64,000 bases of DNA. Origin: Semisulcospira habei. Its lineage: Eukaryota > Mollusca > Gastropoda > Semisulcospiridae. The notes under the pieces are model-generated. The model was given only the letters and a program-made list of their open reading frames with translations, was not told the origin of the DNA and ran no database searches. Shown piece after piece: positions 43,095-54,394 of this stretch; the stretch's first letter is position 1, and every line of letters starts with the position of its first letter. Both the position numbers and the translations under genes were made by a program. The stretch covers positions 191,562,164 through 191,626,163 of the forward strand of contig BTPG01000003.1 in the NCBI GenBank assembly GCA_036245525.1. The letters are read 5' to 3'.

Positions 43095-43438
43095 TTTGCT
43101 ACAGGGGTAGTAAGGCCCATGGTGATTCAGAATATGTTCTATTGTCCAAAGGACGACATGGACTCACCCACTGTTACTGTGAATCCATGAAAAGTTATAA
43201 TTTCTTCTGTGCACAAGGCTACCAGTTGATGGGAAATAAGTACTTTTTGTGTGAATAGCGAGATTTTCAATGCGAAACAATTCAAATCTTGCTTTTCACA
43301 AATATGGCAACTTAGGGTAACTTAGCTTGCTAATACAATCTTAAATGAATTCATTTCACCAAATATTTTTTTTGTAAATAAGCAAATTCAGTTTGATGGT
43401 CCCCAAAGCACACTCTCTCATCCATTCCATTCCATGTG

Positions 43439-43503
43439 CAAGAGGCATAGATTCTCATGAGCTCCTGAAGCTGCAGGGGCTCCTGAGAATCTATGCCTAT
43501 TGA
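43439..43503. repeat. Family P2 hairpin core
   Basis: GCAAGAGGCATAGATTCTCA/ TGAGAATCTATGCCTATTG about a GAGCTCCTGAAGCTGCAGGGGCTC centre. No TTAA ends are visible. Confidence 0.65.
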
Positions 43504-44410
43504 AGGTGGAACGTGTTAGGGCCCGTCAACGATAGAGCAAAGAAACAAGAACACGCTGACCTAATAAAACTTCAAAAGATTCGCCACAGACACATCGATA
43601 ACGAATACTTGAAATAGACTGTCGTTCACAAAAAGAAACATACAACTGAAGAGCGCTTCAAAAACGACTGCAGCAAATTGGCATTTAGCAACCTTTGTCC
43701 GTCATAAAACCTGTGTGTGCTCGTGAAAGGCCAAATGTCCCGCAGCTGTGACTTCAAAGGACAGCTTTTCCACTCTCAAAGTAATGTTTAGTCGGCATTG
43801 TTTATTTTTGGACCTTCTCAAACTTTCGTGAGGACAAAGTCGAAAAGACAGATAAGACAATCAAAACAAGCGTAACAAATCAAAGGTTAATATAAAACCA
43901 CATGTTTATATCCCATCTGCGTATTCGTTTTCTGGAGAGAGAAAAAAAAAACTTCTTGTGGCAATAAAGTTACATATCATAAGTTACATATCATACAGTT
44001 ACAAAATGTACGCGAACAAAAAAATATCACGAGATCATACTTTTAATAGGTAAGCTTCTGATATATATGTGTATACTTTTCTGTCAAAATTTATTTTCTA
44101 AAACTCCTACGAAATGTTGACATCTTAATAACATTTTTCTTCAAATCTGACCTCATTTTCAATCTCTGCAAAATATGACGCCCAGAACATTTTTCTTTCC
44201 TCAAATTTGATTTTCTCCTTTGAGACGATCACGGTAGCAAACTCGAGACTTGTACGTCTGCAAGATGCTGGGCTAAAATGTGTTGGTGCGAGGTTCCTTT
44301 TTAAACCTCTACCACACTTTTAAGCGCGAGTTACGAACATGGACATACAGTATGCAGGGGTAATGCATCGTTAGCTCCCCTTAAGCAATAACCAAGCAGT
44401 ATGCAAAGGT
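43504..44410. other. USP intron stretch without recognised features
   Basis: A/T-rich. A short direct repeat TAAGTTACATATCATA at about 43967-43997 is the only structure seen. Confidence 0.4.
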
Positions 44411-44484
44411 CCTCGGGCCCACGACGGCCGCAGTGGGCCCGCGCACGACTGTGCGCGGGCCCACTACGGCCGCCGTGGTCCCGA
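44411..44484. repeat. GC-rich palindrome family P4, copy 2
   Basis: CGGGCCCACGACGGCCGCAG arm and complement around GCGCACGACTGTGCGC, followed by GAAGACGTTTTGCTACAGCGG as in copy 1. Directly followed by a degenerate SINE. Confidence 0.75.
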
Positions 44485-44499
44485 AGACGTTTTGCTACA

Positions 44500-44638
44500 G
44501 CGGTAGGTGCCTTTTCAGGGCTCAGGTGGTACAGCGTTTGACTTTTGTCCAGAATCGAGCTGGGGTCAAAATTTGTTCAGACCCTATTTGGCTTTTTTTT
44601 TTTTTTTTTTTTTTTTTGGGGGGGGGGGGGGGGGGCAG
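44500..44638 (+). mobile_element. Diverged tRNA-derived SINE with poly-T/poly-G tail
   Basis: GGCTCAGGTGGTACAGCG is an A-box-like segment. GGGGTCAAAATTTGTTCAGACCCT matches, in two blocks, the body of the better SINE at 49745-49862. The B box has decayed. A T23-G17 run follows (44585-44632). Confidence 0.6.
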
Positions 44639-44663
44639 GGTGCCAGTGTAAAACACACTTCGC

Positions 44664-44703
44664 TTAACCCATTCGAGGCGTGCCGCATAGCGATACGCGG
44701 CAA
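44664..44703. repeat. Half copy of palindrome family P3
   Basis: TTAACCCATTCGAGGCGTGC then CGCATAGCGATACGCGGC; the right arm is absent. Confidence 0.55.
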
Positions 44704-44810
44704 AATGTTGAGTTTAGTTGCTAAGGCTACCATGATTCCTGGACTTCACAGTCGGCCATGATAGAGAAGTCTGTATCCCCGCATACAATCGGTCATGGCT
44801 AATCGTTTTA

Positions 44811-47800
44811 GGGGAGGAGACCCATGTATGAAACACTTAAGCAGAAACGTCTTGCGCGACCGTCCAAAGGTAAAATCAATCTGAAACCAGGGTTTGATGG
44901 AGATGATATTGATGCATCTTAGGACAAAGCCAAATTTCAAAACTCGAATCGACGCAGAAGCAGTTCCAGTTTGAAAAAAAGTGACACATTGTTTCATATT
45001 AGGCACCATATGCCTAATATGAAACACTAGGTCTCCTATTATGAAACAGTGTGAATATGTCCTTTTTACAAGTTTCACGTACATTTTGTTGGAAAATTGA
45101 GGCATGAGAGATGATTAGCACACATTATAGGCTCATATAACATTGAAAGTGAGTTAAATATAATGAGTCATCCATCACTGGTCCACTATTGGTCCATCCA
45201 TCCATCTTCCTGTGTATATCTAATTGTGACATATTTTATCATTTTGAATTACTGAGAGACAATCAGAGCCACAGACTTCTAATTTGGCACAGTGATCCTA
45301 TTTGACAATAGCTTTGATTGTCACTTGCGCTGACCTCCATAAAGGTCAATGTTACAAAGGTCAAACGGGCGATTTAAAAAAAAAAGAAACTAATTATAAT
45401 CTTATTTTAAAACTTGAAAAAGAGAAAACTGATGATACAACTTTCGTTTGCAGCTCTACTAAGTTAACCTCTCGTTAAGGTCAAAGGTCACGGGAAGTAA
45501 GAAGGCCTCTTTTTAGGTTGTTGCTATTGCAGGTAGTTCGAATGTGAACTTTGCAGTAAGACCCCAGTAGAAATGTTGTAAGGGGTTACACTGTCTATGA
45601 TTATTAATTTGATTGGCTCTTTCCAAAGGTCAAAAGTCAGGCATGGTCAGCAAATGTGTGCAATATGTTCTATGTATGGGGAAATAAAAGCAACTGTATT
45701 TAGTTTTTTCACCTCAGAAGTTGATAAAAGCTAGCATTATCGACACAGGTTTATGTACATATTCAGAAGCAAATTCAGGGGGAGAGGGATGTTCCAGGGT
45801 GCACGGCTCCCAGGATATTTTGTAAAGTGTAATTTTCCATTTTGGGGAGTTTGGAAAGCACACACACACACACCCTCCCGCGCCTCTTCTTGAAAATTGT
45901 AAACGGTCCGTCGCATGATTTTTTGGCCATTGGTGAAAAGGTCTCTAGACCTCTCCCCTTCCCGCGGCCCCTCACCCGCACTAACACCAGCACCACGCAC
46001 CCCTCGTCTGATAACCAACAAGTGGTGCATTTGTAGGTCCTCACCCTCTTCACATTCTCAGCAACTGTGCCTTCGCCTACAGAAAGAGTTCCCTCGAAAA
46101 GGTCTACGGAATTTCCCGCACGTTCTTTTTTTTAAAAAAAACAACTGCCCTCTACCTTAAAGAGAGGTCATTTGCGATAGTATTCGTGGTATAAAATGCA
46201 TACTTAGGTACTTTCAAACTTTTGCGCCCAAAGTTAACTTGAGTAATTGAGCAATTCCCCTTGGTATGTGTACAGTTATACCAGCGCTAGCCTCACCTAT
46301 CTGGTTTGTGAGTGACTTTTAAAAAATAATTGTGTGTGAAAAATGACTAATCTTTACAAACACATCTACCTTTGATGACCTTGACCTTATCTACAGGTGA
46401 AATATGTAGGTAAAGTTGTTCTTATAGACTACAGTTGTGTCGAGTATAAAGTCTGTGAATGTTATAGTCCCTAAAAAATTGCCGTATACAAACGCACGCA
46501 TACACACGCGACGGCTGATGAGCGGATGCATGGACGATTGGTGACTACATTTATACTGTTTCACATTTGCTGTCACACCTAAGCCAACAAAGTTTGCTCT
46601 TTGAACAACTATTTAGCCCCACCCCCTCCCCACAGACAGTAATGCGCCATTTTGTCTGTCTGAAAGCATTCCCAACAACTGTGCGCGTCATCTTGAAGTG
46701 ATGTAGCGACATAAACTTGGTTTTTGACAAATCTGCTTTATTCTCTTCGCTACCACTAGACGCAAATATTGCTCTGAAACCTTTCTTAATTCAGTCCCAA
46801 GGAACCCCAACCGTCAAAATAAATATGTCAGTTGTGTCAGCAACAAGAGCCAAAATCGACGTGAGCCACCGCACCCTGCCCGCGATCACGCGAGGCTCAT
46901 GAGGATCTATGTGTCTTGCAGATGGATCCTACTGAGAGTTTCTCGGCTGTGAAAGGATTAAGTGAAAATATAATCAAGCAAAATTTTGAAAAAAAACGGG
47001 CCTGTGGTTCCAGAGATATTGCCTGCACAAAGACTCAAACAAATATGGCCTCTGAGGTATTTTCTACTAAGTAATCTGCAAGACAAATATGGCAACTATG
47101 ACCTTGACCTTGAGGTAGAGGCGCAGTTAAGATTGATGGCAATGCGTGATATGGTAAAATACTATTATCTAACATTTGGATTGAATAGGCCCAATGGTTA
47201 TTGAGATATTGCCTAGCACACAGTTCTGCACAAAACAAATATGGCCGTTGTGACCTTGGCCTTTAAGGCAGTGCATAGATTCTGGTGTGCAACACTGTGT
47301 CGTCACAAAATATCACAATTTGCCATTTGGATCACATCGTTTCGGTGTTTACAGTAAAATTGCCTGGAATTTGGCATACATAGTAAATGTAGCCGTTGCG
47401 ACCTTGACCTTGACGAAAGTGACATGATCCTGGTGTAGGATACTCTGTATTGAGAAAAAGCATTAACATCTGAAATTTGGCTGGATAGTTTCCGATATAT
47501 ACGCTAGACAAACACTGATCCTTATATGAAACACTGTTCTAAATATGAAACACGTGTCATATTAGGTGCTCTTTGTGTTTCATAATAGGAACAAGATAGC
47601 CCTCCAGGAAAATGCGTGCCTCCAAAAAAACAAAAAAAAAAGAACCAAACGAATGCCGCTGGTTATCTGATGACCGAAGATTGCTCTTCATGACAAGAGT
47701 GGCTATTTAAAAAAAATCACAAAACTGAATGCTGATTTAGGTGTTTCAAAATGGCGAAAAATTAGAAGCAGAAGTGTCCAAAATAGCATTTTCTCGGCGC

Positions 47801-47940
47801 GTTTTCGTTTTTATCATGCCTGACATTCTTGTACCGGAAATAAGGCTCACTAAAGTAGCTCTATATTACTGCACAGGCGGAATTTGGAAGTTATTCCGTT
47901 TCGCCGGGAGCAAGGTGTTTCATAATAGGGGCGCCTCCCC
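44811..47940. mobile_element. Candidate 3.1-kb TA-flanked DNA element, no transposase
   Basis: Left end GGGGAGGAGACCCATGTATG and AAACAC; right end, reversed, GGGGAGGCGCCCCTATTATG and AAACAC: about 26 inverted bases, roughly 80% alike. TA lies at 44809-44810 and 47941-47942. The TATGAAACAC motif recurs inside (about 45020-45050, 47526-47585). No long reading frame. The interior has degenerate repeats containing TGACCTTGACCTT. The boundary call is an inference from one copy. Confidence 0.5.
47030..47440. repeat. Degenerate tandem repeat with TGACCTTGACCTTG
   Basis: Three or four units of about 150-160 bp, each with ACAAATATGGC-(10 nt)-TGACCTTGRCCTT (47085, 47238, 47388), an AGATATTGCCT block before and a TTTGGAT-A block after. 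A related site is at 46375-46387. Confidence 0.6.
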
Positions 47941-48244
47941 TACTATCCCTGAGCTAACATAATCGATACGCTTTCAGAACATGTAAGATCACATTAAAAG
48001 TGCTTACGAAAGTGACGTATACATTGATTTTCTAAAGTTACAAATTATAAAAACATTTTCGGACTTTTTTGGTTTTTGAACACAGCCAGGCCTGATAAGG
48101 GAGATGCATTTCTGTGGCTTGCTAAGGAAAACCCTCTTAGCTTGCGTCACAGATCGACTTAAACCCATGCAACCTCCCCCGTGTGAGAAAAAGAGATGTC
48201 AATAGGCAAAGGCCGATCACCAACAGCAAGAGGCAAAGATTTAC

Positions 48245-48357
48245 TTGGCCCCTGGGGCCAGTTGCATGAGTGAGCTTAGTCCTGCGCCTGCCGCTCACTC
48301 ATGCTCGGCAACTTGCTTAGTGGCTTACGCAGGACAAAGCTCACTCATGCAACTAAC
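48245..48357. repeat. Foldback element P8
   Basis: CAGTTGCATGAGTGAGCTTA/ AAGCTCACTCATGCAACTAA arms with an inner GTCCTGCG/CGCAGGAC pair around an inner ACTCATGC repeat. Single copy. Confidence 0.6.
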
Positions 48358-48783
48358 CCCTGCGGTTTCAGAGAGCCCACGCCTCTTGAAATAGTAAGGT
48401 TGTTTGCGGGACTCTACGACTCTGCTGGGCATCGGGAAGACCTACGCCTTTGCAGACGGAAGGTCGCTCAAAGACCGACTCGTTAAGCCTGCAGGCGTCA
48501 TGGGAATCTATGCCACTTGCAGGAGAAAAAGGAGCTGAAAGTCAAAAGAATCTCTTCGAATCTGCAGTTCTCATGGCAGTCTATGTCTGCTGAAGGATTT
48601 GTCTCGGATAGCGTTTGACAAGGCCTGGGCTACTACCGCAAGGGCTTCGAAATCGGCTCGGATACAACGCTACAGATTACTGTCAATGCCGCAATACTCG
48701 CCAGTTTTCTTTTTTCACAGTACAAAATCGCGGGCTAGAAACAACGGGCAACGGGGTGTGCGATGTGCTTCGCGTTGAAATAG

Positions 48784-48830
48784 CCCCCCCCCCCCCCCCC
48801 CCCTCCGCACCCCCTCCCCTCACCCCCACC

Positions 48831-48865
<35 letters not shown>

Positions 48866-48883
48866 AGGGGGGGGGGGGGGGGG
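48784..48883. repeat. Poly-C, poly-A, poly-G tract
   Basis: C20 (48784-48803), C/A-rich, A32 (48832-48863), then G17. Lengths in such runs are unreliable in assemblies. Confidence 0.85.
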
Positions 48884-48889
48884 AGGACT

Positions 48890-49440
48890 CCGTTTCCGAT
48901 GTAATTTTTATTTTTTATTTTTAAAAAGAGCATGTTGATCTGCAGAAGAGACAGTTGTGAGAGCCGAGGGAAATAAGGATTGGTGTCCTTTGTATCATCT
49001 GTTCAGCACTTGGGGGGAAAAAAACCCACAAAAAAACACACCACAGGAGCGACGTACCTTACATCGTCTGCTCAATAGGCTACCTCAGCGGTTTTCTTGG
49101 GGTTTCATTTCGCTCCTCGGCGGGGATGTTTAATGTCAGCATCATAAAACGGGTCTGTGGGGCGATCCCGAAACACTTTTTTGTTTCAAGCCTGACTGAA
49201 TTGAACTTTTAAAAAAAAATTATTAGACTTTATTCGTGAAGCTCCTGCATTCTGACGTCGCCTGCACACACCCTCTAAAACTAAATCCTAAAGTCACATT
49301 TGATCATCCTCTAATTTGTTCGGTTCTGGTAGTGGCCGAATACGCGATTGCATCCACGCGACAAATGCAATATACAAGTGCCTATGACAGTGACTTGTAT
49401 CGATCGGGCTTGACTGCAGTCACGAGGCAATCGATTTGTC
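48890..49440. other. USP intron stretch without recognised features
   Basis: No repeat, frame or hairpin recognised. Confidence 0.4.
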
Positions 49441-49444
49441 AAAT

Positions 49445-49510
49445 GTCTGATCTGTGATTTTGGACCTTACGGCCATAGGCCACAAGATCCAAAATCACAG
49501 ACCAGCACAC
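49445..49510. repeat. Palindrome family P5, copy 4
   Basis: CTGTGATTTTGGACCTTACGG and CCAAAATCACAGACCAGCACACA, around CCATAGG. Confidence 0.65.
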
Positions 49511-49640
49511 AAATAAGGGATTCAAACAACCCTAAAGCAATTCATTCAGTTCGTTCTGACGCCCACATTCTGAGAAGTCGCGGAACAGCCTGGAACAAAG
49601 GTTTTGGCTGCGGAACTTAAAACCTAACACTTTTACGGCT

Positions 49641-49720
49641 TTAACTTATTCGAGACGTGCCGCCTCCGGATACGCGGCATAAGCCGCGTATCCGGAGGCG
49701 GCACGTCTCGAATGAGTTAA
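49641..49720. mobile_element. TTAA palindromic MITE, family P3, copy 2
   Basis: The cleanest P3: TTAACTTATTCGAGACGTGC at one end, GCACGTCTCGAATGAGTTAA at the other; arms of 40 bases differ at one or two positions; centre GCGGCATAAGCCGC. Confidence 0.85.
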
Positions 49721-49744
49721 CGTCTTTCGTCCTCCACAAAGGCG

Positions 49745-49862
49745 TTTTCAAAGAGGCGGCACCGAAAAGGGTCTGAACCAATGTTGACCCCAGCGGCTAG
49801 GTTCGAACCCGCGACCTTTCGCACGGGAGTCGAACGCTCTACCACCTGAGCCACCCAGCTCC
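49745..49862 (-). mobile_element. tRNA-derived SINE
   Basis: On the minus strand: a GGGGAGCTGGG start, A box TGGCTCAGGTGGTAGAGCG, an anticodon-like loop, B box GGTTCGAACCT, then a body with GGGGTCAACATTGGTTCAGA. The 72-base head can fold as a tRNA-like cloverleaf, but lacks a matched acceptor stem and runs straight into the SINE body, so it is not a tRNA gene. A related copy is at 44500. Confidence 0.8.
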
Positions 49863-49988
49863 CCTGGTTGAGGGACACACATTATTACTCTCTTCTGCAT
49901 TCGGAGTGAACATACAGATTGATAGATCATGTCTAGAAGCCGTTTTGACCGGTGCCTTTGGGGTCTAACACTACCCCAGTAAGCAAAG

Positions 49989-50065
49989 GTCTTGAGCCCA
50001 CGACAGCCGCATTGAGCCCGCGCACGGCTGTGCGCGGGCTCACTGCGACCGTCGTTGGGGCCGAA
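49989..50065. repeat. GC-rich palindrome family P4, copy 3
   Basis: TTGAGCCCACGACAGCCGCA arm, GCGCACGGCTGTGCGC centre, then GGGGCCGAAGACGTTTT. More diverged than copies 1, 2 and 4. Like copy 2, it is followed by a tRNA-like B box (GGTTCAAGTCT, 50126), possibly a further degenerate SINE. Confidence 0.7.
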
Positions 50066-50193
50066 GACGTTTTCATACTGGTGACCGCTCTTCGAGCAAC
50101 CGTTGGCCACGGGACAGACTCGGGTTCAAGTCTGATTGACCAGGAAAGAATCTTCTGCGTAACCCGTCAACCGTCGTCTGTCCAAAACGACCG

Positions 50194-50306
50194 GCGCGAT
50201 TTTTATTTTTATTTTATTATTTTTATTTTATTATTTTTTTTTAATTTTTTTAATATTTTTTTTTGTTGGGGTGGGGTGGGGTGGGGGTGGTGGTTGAGTC
50301 TAAAGC

Positions 50307-50347
<41 letters not shown>
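50194..50347. repeat. T/A low complexity and (AAT)n microsatellite
   Basis: TTTTATTTTATTA-type sequence 50194-50262, GGGGTGGGGTGG run 50265-50292, then (AAT)n 50308-50345. Confidence 0.85.
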
Positions 50348-50350
<3 letters not shown>

Positions 50351-50785
50351 TAACACCTCATTCTAAATTACAGTTGTTGCATGTTAAAATCTAGCACACA
50401 TTTTCTTTCGATATTCGTGTGCATGTATCTACAATGTCAAGGACTGACAAAAAATAAAATATACACGAAACAAAAAATATATTTCACAGGTCTATCTTAT
50501 CTGAAACGGAATCAAATGCACGACGGAGACAGCAGTATGGTATGGCAATTGTATCACGTACAAGAATTACAAAACACATGCAGACAACAGTGATAAATGT
50601 CTATACTACATGTACTAACACGGTGGAACAACATGTAGCCATGCAATCGATACCATGCTACCAACTTTGAAGTCCACATTTGACAACAAAATTTATTGAT
50701 TGTATTTTAAAATGTTTACTGGATAATTATATTTTAAATATATTGGACATTATGTTCACTACGTGACGATATTATTCTTAACTGT

Positions 50786-51150
50786 TTCTGCCAATGGAAA
50801 CCCTATTTTGTCTGCTGGCGTGGTACACATACACTAATATCCTAAATGAGTGCAAGACACAAGCGAATCGCGATGACCGTCTAAAGGTTTTAGCCAATGG
50901 GAACTCTTGTTCGCGTCAGCTTGTGTGGGATATAGATTAATACCTAGGTGAGGGCAATACACTCCTAATGACTTACTGAATGAAAAGTTTCAGCCAACTT
51001 GAGCCCTGTATCACCTGACGTGGGACATAGACAAGTATGCGAATGCAAGAAAGTCCCGATGACTTTCTAGAAATTTCATCCAATGGGAACCCTGAATTGT
51101 GTCAGCTGACGTGGGATATAGACTAATACCTACGCGAGTGCAAAACAGCG
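50786..51150. repeat. Degenerate tandem repeat overlapping USP exon 2A end
   Basis: Four units of about 90-100 bp share CAGCCAATGGGAACCCT, GTCAGCTGACGTGGGATATA and GACTAATACCTAGGTGAGTG, then CAATACA and GATGACTTTCT. The last unit includes the end of USP exon 2A and its donor. Confidence 0.7.
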
Positions 51151-51214
51151 CTGTAGTCAGGGCAGTGGGCCACCAGCACTTCGTCACCACTCTTGTGCAT
51201 GTGTGTGATGTACC
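51134..51214 (-). CDS. Universal stress protein, exon 2, copy A
   Basis: 81 bases, phase 1 at both ends. It begins with GG, completing a likely Trp codon, then YITHMHKSGDEVLVAHCPDY. The (H)K-GDEV-L-V-HCP motif is the second strand of the USP fold and typical of animal USPs. Acceptor is nine T then CAG; donor GTAGGT at 51133. The leftover C joins the CT of exon 3 to make proline. The exon end and donor lie inside a degenerate tandem repeat (50786-51150). Exon 1 is not in the window. Confidence 0.88.
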
Positions 51215-51389
51215 CTGAAAAAAAAAGTTCTTAACCTGAGGACAATCTGACGCCTTCACTGCCGGTAGATGCAAAATTGTGTCTGTGAAACCAGATCAAA
51301 TTTTGAAAAATTGTGTCTCTGTGAAACCAGATCAAATTCAAAACCGAATAATCCCATCAATTCAAGGAACACGGATATGAATAGTGTCA

Positions 51390-51457
51390 GCAAGAGGCAA
51401 AGAACCTCATGAGCCCCCGCGTCTGCGGGGGCTCATGAGGTTCTTTGCCTCTTGCAG
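51390..51457. repeat. Family P2 hairpin core, near perfect
   Basis: GCAAGAGGCAAAGAACCTCA and TGAGGTTCTTTGCCTCTTGC flank GAGCCCCCGC-GTCT-GCGGGGGCTC: arms of about 32 bases. Downstream CGGCAGTGAAGGGGTT matches the P2 terminus; an inverted CCTTCACTGCCGG lies at 51256. Confidence 0.8.
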
Positions 51458-51639
51458 TTGGTGGTCGGCAGTGAAGGGGTTGAGATAAAACGTTAGGTTG
51501 ATTCCTCCGTGCGAGATACAACACTAAAAAACTAATGTGGATTATTGAACCGTATTTTCTTTCTATTTCTCCCTTGAGCCAAATCACAATCCCATGACAA
51601 AGACAAGGCATGACTATCCTGGTTGCTTGCACAGATATA

Positions 51640-52277
51640 AGTCTAACCGAAAGGTCAGTCTGGATGTCTCAGTTGATACAGGTATCATACACGTGGACCT
51701 GCTGACGTCTGTAGAGAATACAATTTTAAAAAATTCATATAATATAGAACACAACAGCTGCATGCAATAAAACAAAGTTGGCACACTTAGCGTACACTTT
51801 GAAAACCAAACACATTACACTACATAAATAAAAGGACCATCACTGGGTAAGTATGCATACACAAACAAATTGTTAAAATAATATAAAAACCAACATAAAC
51901 GTACAACAAACACTACTGCAAAAGAAAGCATACCTTCAATGATCTGATACATTTCTACAGAAACAATAATACAGTACACTGATATAAAACACCCATGAAT
52001 AAAAACCTCTTACGAGCTCGGTAGCAAAAAATACACTTGTTTACACCACGTTACGTGCGTAAATGAAATTAAATAGATTCAATAACGTCAACACCACGGC
52101 ATAATGCTGTCAGAACATGCAACCACTGCAAGCACAAAAATGATCAGTACCACAGGCTGCAGCAGAGGAGTGCGTTTTTACGATGAGTATCAATTTACGA
52201 TGTTGACCTCTTCTGTGCCACTGTCAAGTGGACCAGAATAGGTCAATCCTGTAAGTAAATGAAGTCACAAGCAGGTA
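51640..52277. other. USP intron stretch without recognised features
   Basis: A/T-rich with many AAACA motifs; no structure recognised. Confidence 0.4.
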
Positions 52278-52384
52278 CAATTTGCACGTGTTTTGACAAA
52301 ATCAATGGATTAAACGCCCGGACAAACATGCGATTTCGGACGAAAGCTTTTAATCCACTGATTTTATCGAAACGCGTGCAGTTT
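52278..52384. repeat. Foldback element P15
   Basis: TGCACGTGTTTTGACAAAAT CAATGGATTAAA pairs with TTTAATCCACTGATTTTATC GAAACGCGTGCA: arms about 33 bases with a 35-base loop. 134 bp from the donor of USP exon 2B. Confidence 0.65.
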
Positions 52385-52517
52385 GGGCCAACTTCTGATT
52401 TCCGAGCAAGGGGTATTGACACGCATCGTAAATAAAAATCTTATCACCACCGCGGTCTATGATCATGATCATGCAAGCAGACGACAGTGATGACAATGTG
52501 GGGTACCAGCAACATAC

Positions 52518-52604
52518 GTAGATGGAAATGTCTGTGTGTTTTGGCGTGACCACAGTGGGCTACGATGACCTCCATGATGTCGGAGTGTACAAACTGCATG
52601 TACC
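52518..52604 (-). CDS. Universal stress protein, exon 2, copy B
   Basis: 87 bases with the same borders as copy A: an AG-GGTACAT acceptor and a phase 1 end leaving one C before GTATGT. It encodes YMQFVHSDIMEVIVAHCGHA followed by a His/Lys-rich end. It keeps Y, H, EV, VAHC but has lost the KSGD of copy A. Both copies join exon 3 without changing frame, so they may be alternative (mutually exclusive) exons, a second gene's exon, or a duplicate losing function. The reading frame and both splice sites are intact. Confidence 0.72.
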
Positions 52605-52822
52605 CTGAGAAAGATGCAATCATACATGATACACAGTCACTGCAGGAGCATTTGACAGCATGGTAGTCCAAACATAACCACAAGAAATACACATAAACTG
52701 GACTCAAACTGGACTGGTGCCCCTTTGCTGCAAGGGGAAGCAATATTGTGGTTCTGGAATCTTTGTCAACTCAATGCCAAAGAGCCCAAACCGCCAAAAG
52801 ACCATGGATACAAAGTAGTGTC

Positions 52823-52890
52823 TGCAAGAGGTATAGATCCTCATGAGCCCCCGCAACTGCGGGGGCTCATGAGGATCTATACCTCTTGCA
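52823..52890. repeat. Family P2 hairpin core, perfect
   Basis: GCAAGAGGTATAGATCCTCA and its exact complement around GAGCCCCCGCAACTGCGGGGGCTC. The right terminus CAGTGAAGGGGTTAA is at 52911-52925. Confidence 0.82.
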
Positions 52891-52944
52891 GTTGGGAGGC
52901 GTTTAGTTTTCCCAGTGAAGGGGTTAAGAAACACAATCTGCATG

Positions 52945-53012
52945 CACAGGCATAAATCCTGTGCCCCCCGCAACTGCGGGGTCTCATGAGGATATAATTT
53001 TCTCACGCAGTT
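52945..53012. repeat. Family P2 hairpin core, degenerate
   Basis: GGCATAAATCCTGTG...CCCCCGCAACTGCGGGG...CTCATGAGGATATAA; the outer arms have diverged. Tandem to the preceding copy. Confidence 0.6.
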
Positions 53013-53300
53013 TGGATCGAGTTCACTTTCTCGGTAGTACAGGGGTAAAACAACTTTAGTACAGATCTGAAGAGAATGACAGAAAAACAAGCGAGTCAAC
53101 AAACGAAACTGTTTATTTATTTTCTGGAAAGAAGAAGAAAATGTGTAATTAAATAGGCGAAATGTTCATCGGATGAATACGCAAAATAAAGAACAAAGAA
53201 TGAAATAAACGAAGAAGAGATAATTATAGTTTGCTGACGAAAGCACACGAACGTACACAATGCAAAACGATTAAGCTCTGAACTGACAACTCTTTTGATA

Positions 53301-53569
<269 letters not shown>

Positions 53570-53599
53570 TTTCCTTCTTTGACATGTATTTATATATTT

Positions 53600-54130
53600 T
53601 ATAACAAGAAAAATTAATTAATGTTCATGAAATTGTTTGATATACTTCTCTTCCGAAATCCCTTGCGCGCCAAGATTCGATCAAAACGGAAACGCGAAAT
53701 ATTTTCATACCGCAACATCAACAAGCTTCTTACATATAGTAGTAATGAAATACTTCTTAGTGTGTATGAACGTTCGAAATTTACATCCAAAACGCAAACA
53801 CGAACGAAGAACAGACGCCAGTAAACGTGAGAGTCGCTGGACTGACTAGTGATATTGACGAGATGTCAGCTGGCGATATGACAACCTGAGAAAAGAACTA
53901 AATAAACAAACCTGCTGGCATTCTCCGCAATTACGCGTGATCTAGTAACAAGTAGAATTTACTCAGTAACATGCACGGTTATACAAAGCACTGGATATGC
54001 TCATAGTGAGACGAAATCTACGCGCTGAGTGGACAGCGATATGCCGTCGTCTGCCATTCATGTGTTTTGTATAAACACCGTAATCAACCGCAAAATGAAT
54101 GTTTTGTTTTGGACCGGGTACATACATTAT
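53600..54130. other. Stretch without recognised features
   Basis: No gene or repeat seen; short frames at 53621-53849 show no domain. Confidence 0.4.
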
Positions 54131-54137
54131 ATTGAGC

Positions 54138-54394
<257 letters not shown>

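Noticed and set aside
46986..47204. A 72-codon frame with plausible composition
   Set aside because: It overlaps the degenerate TGACCTTG tandem repeat and is not conserved between repeat units.
49790..49862. A tRNA gene on the minus strand
   Set aside because: A and B boxes are good but the acceptor stem does not close and a SINE body with a second diverged copy follows.
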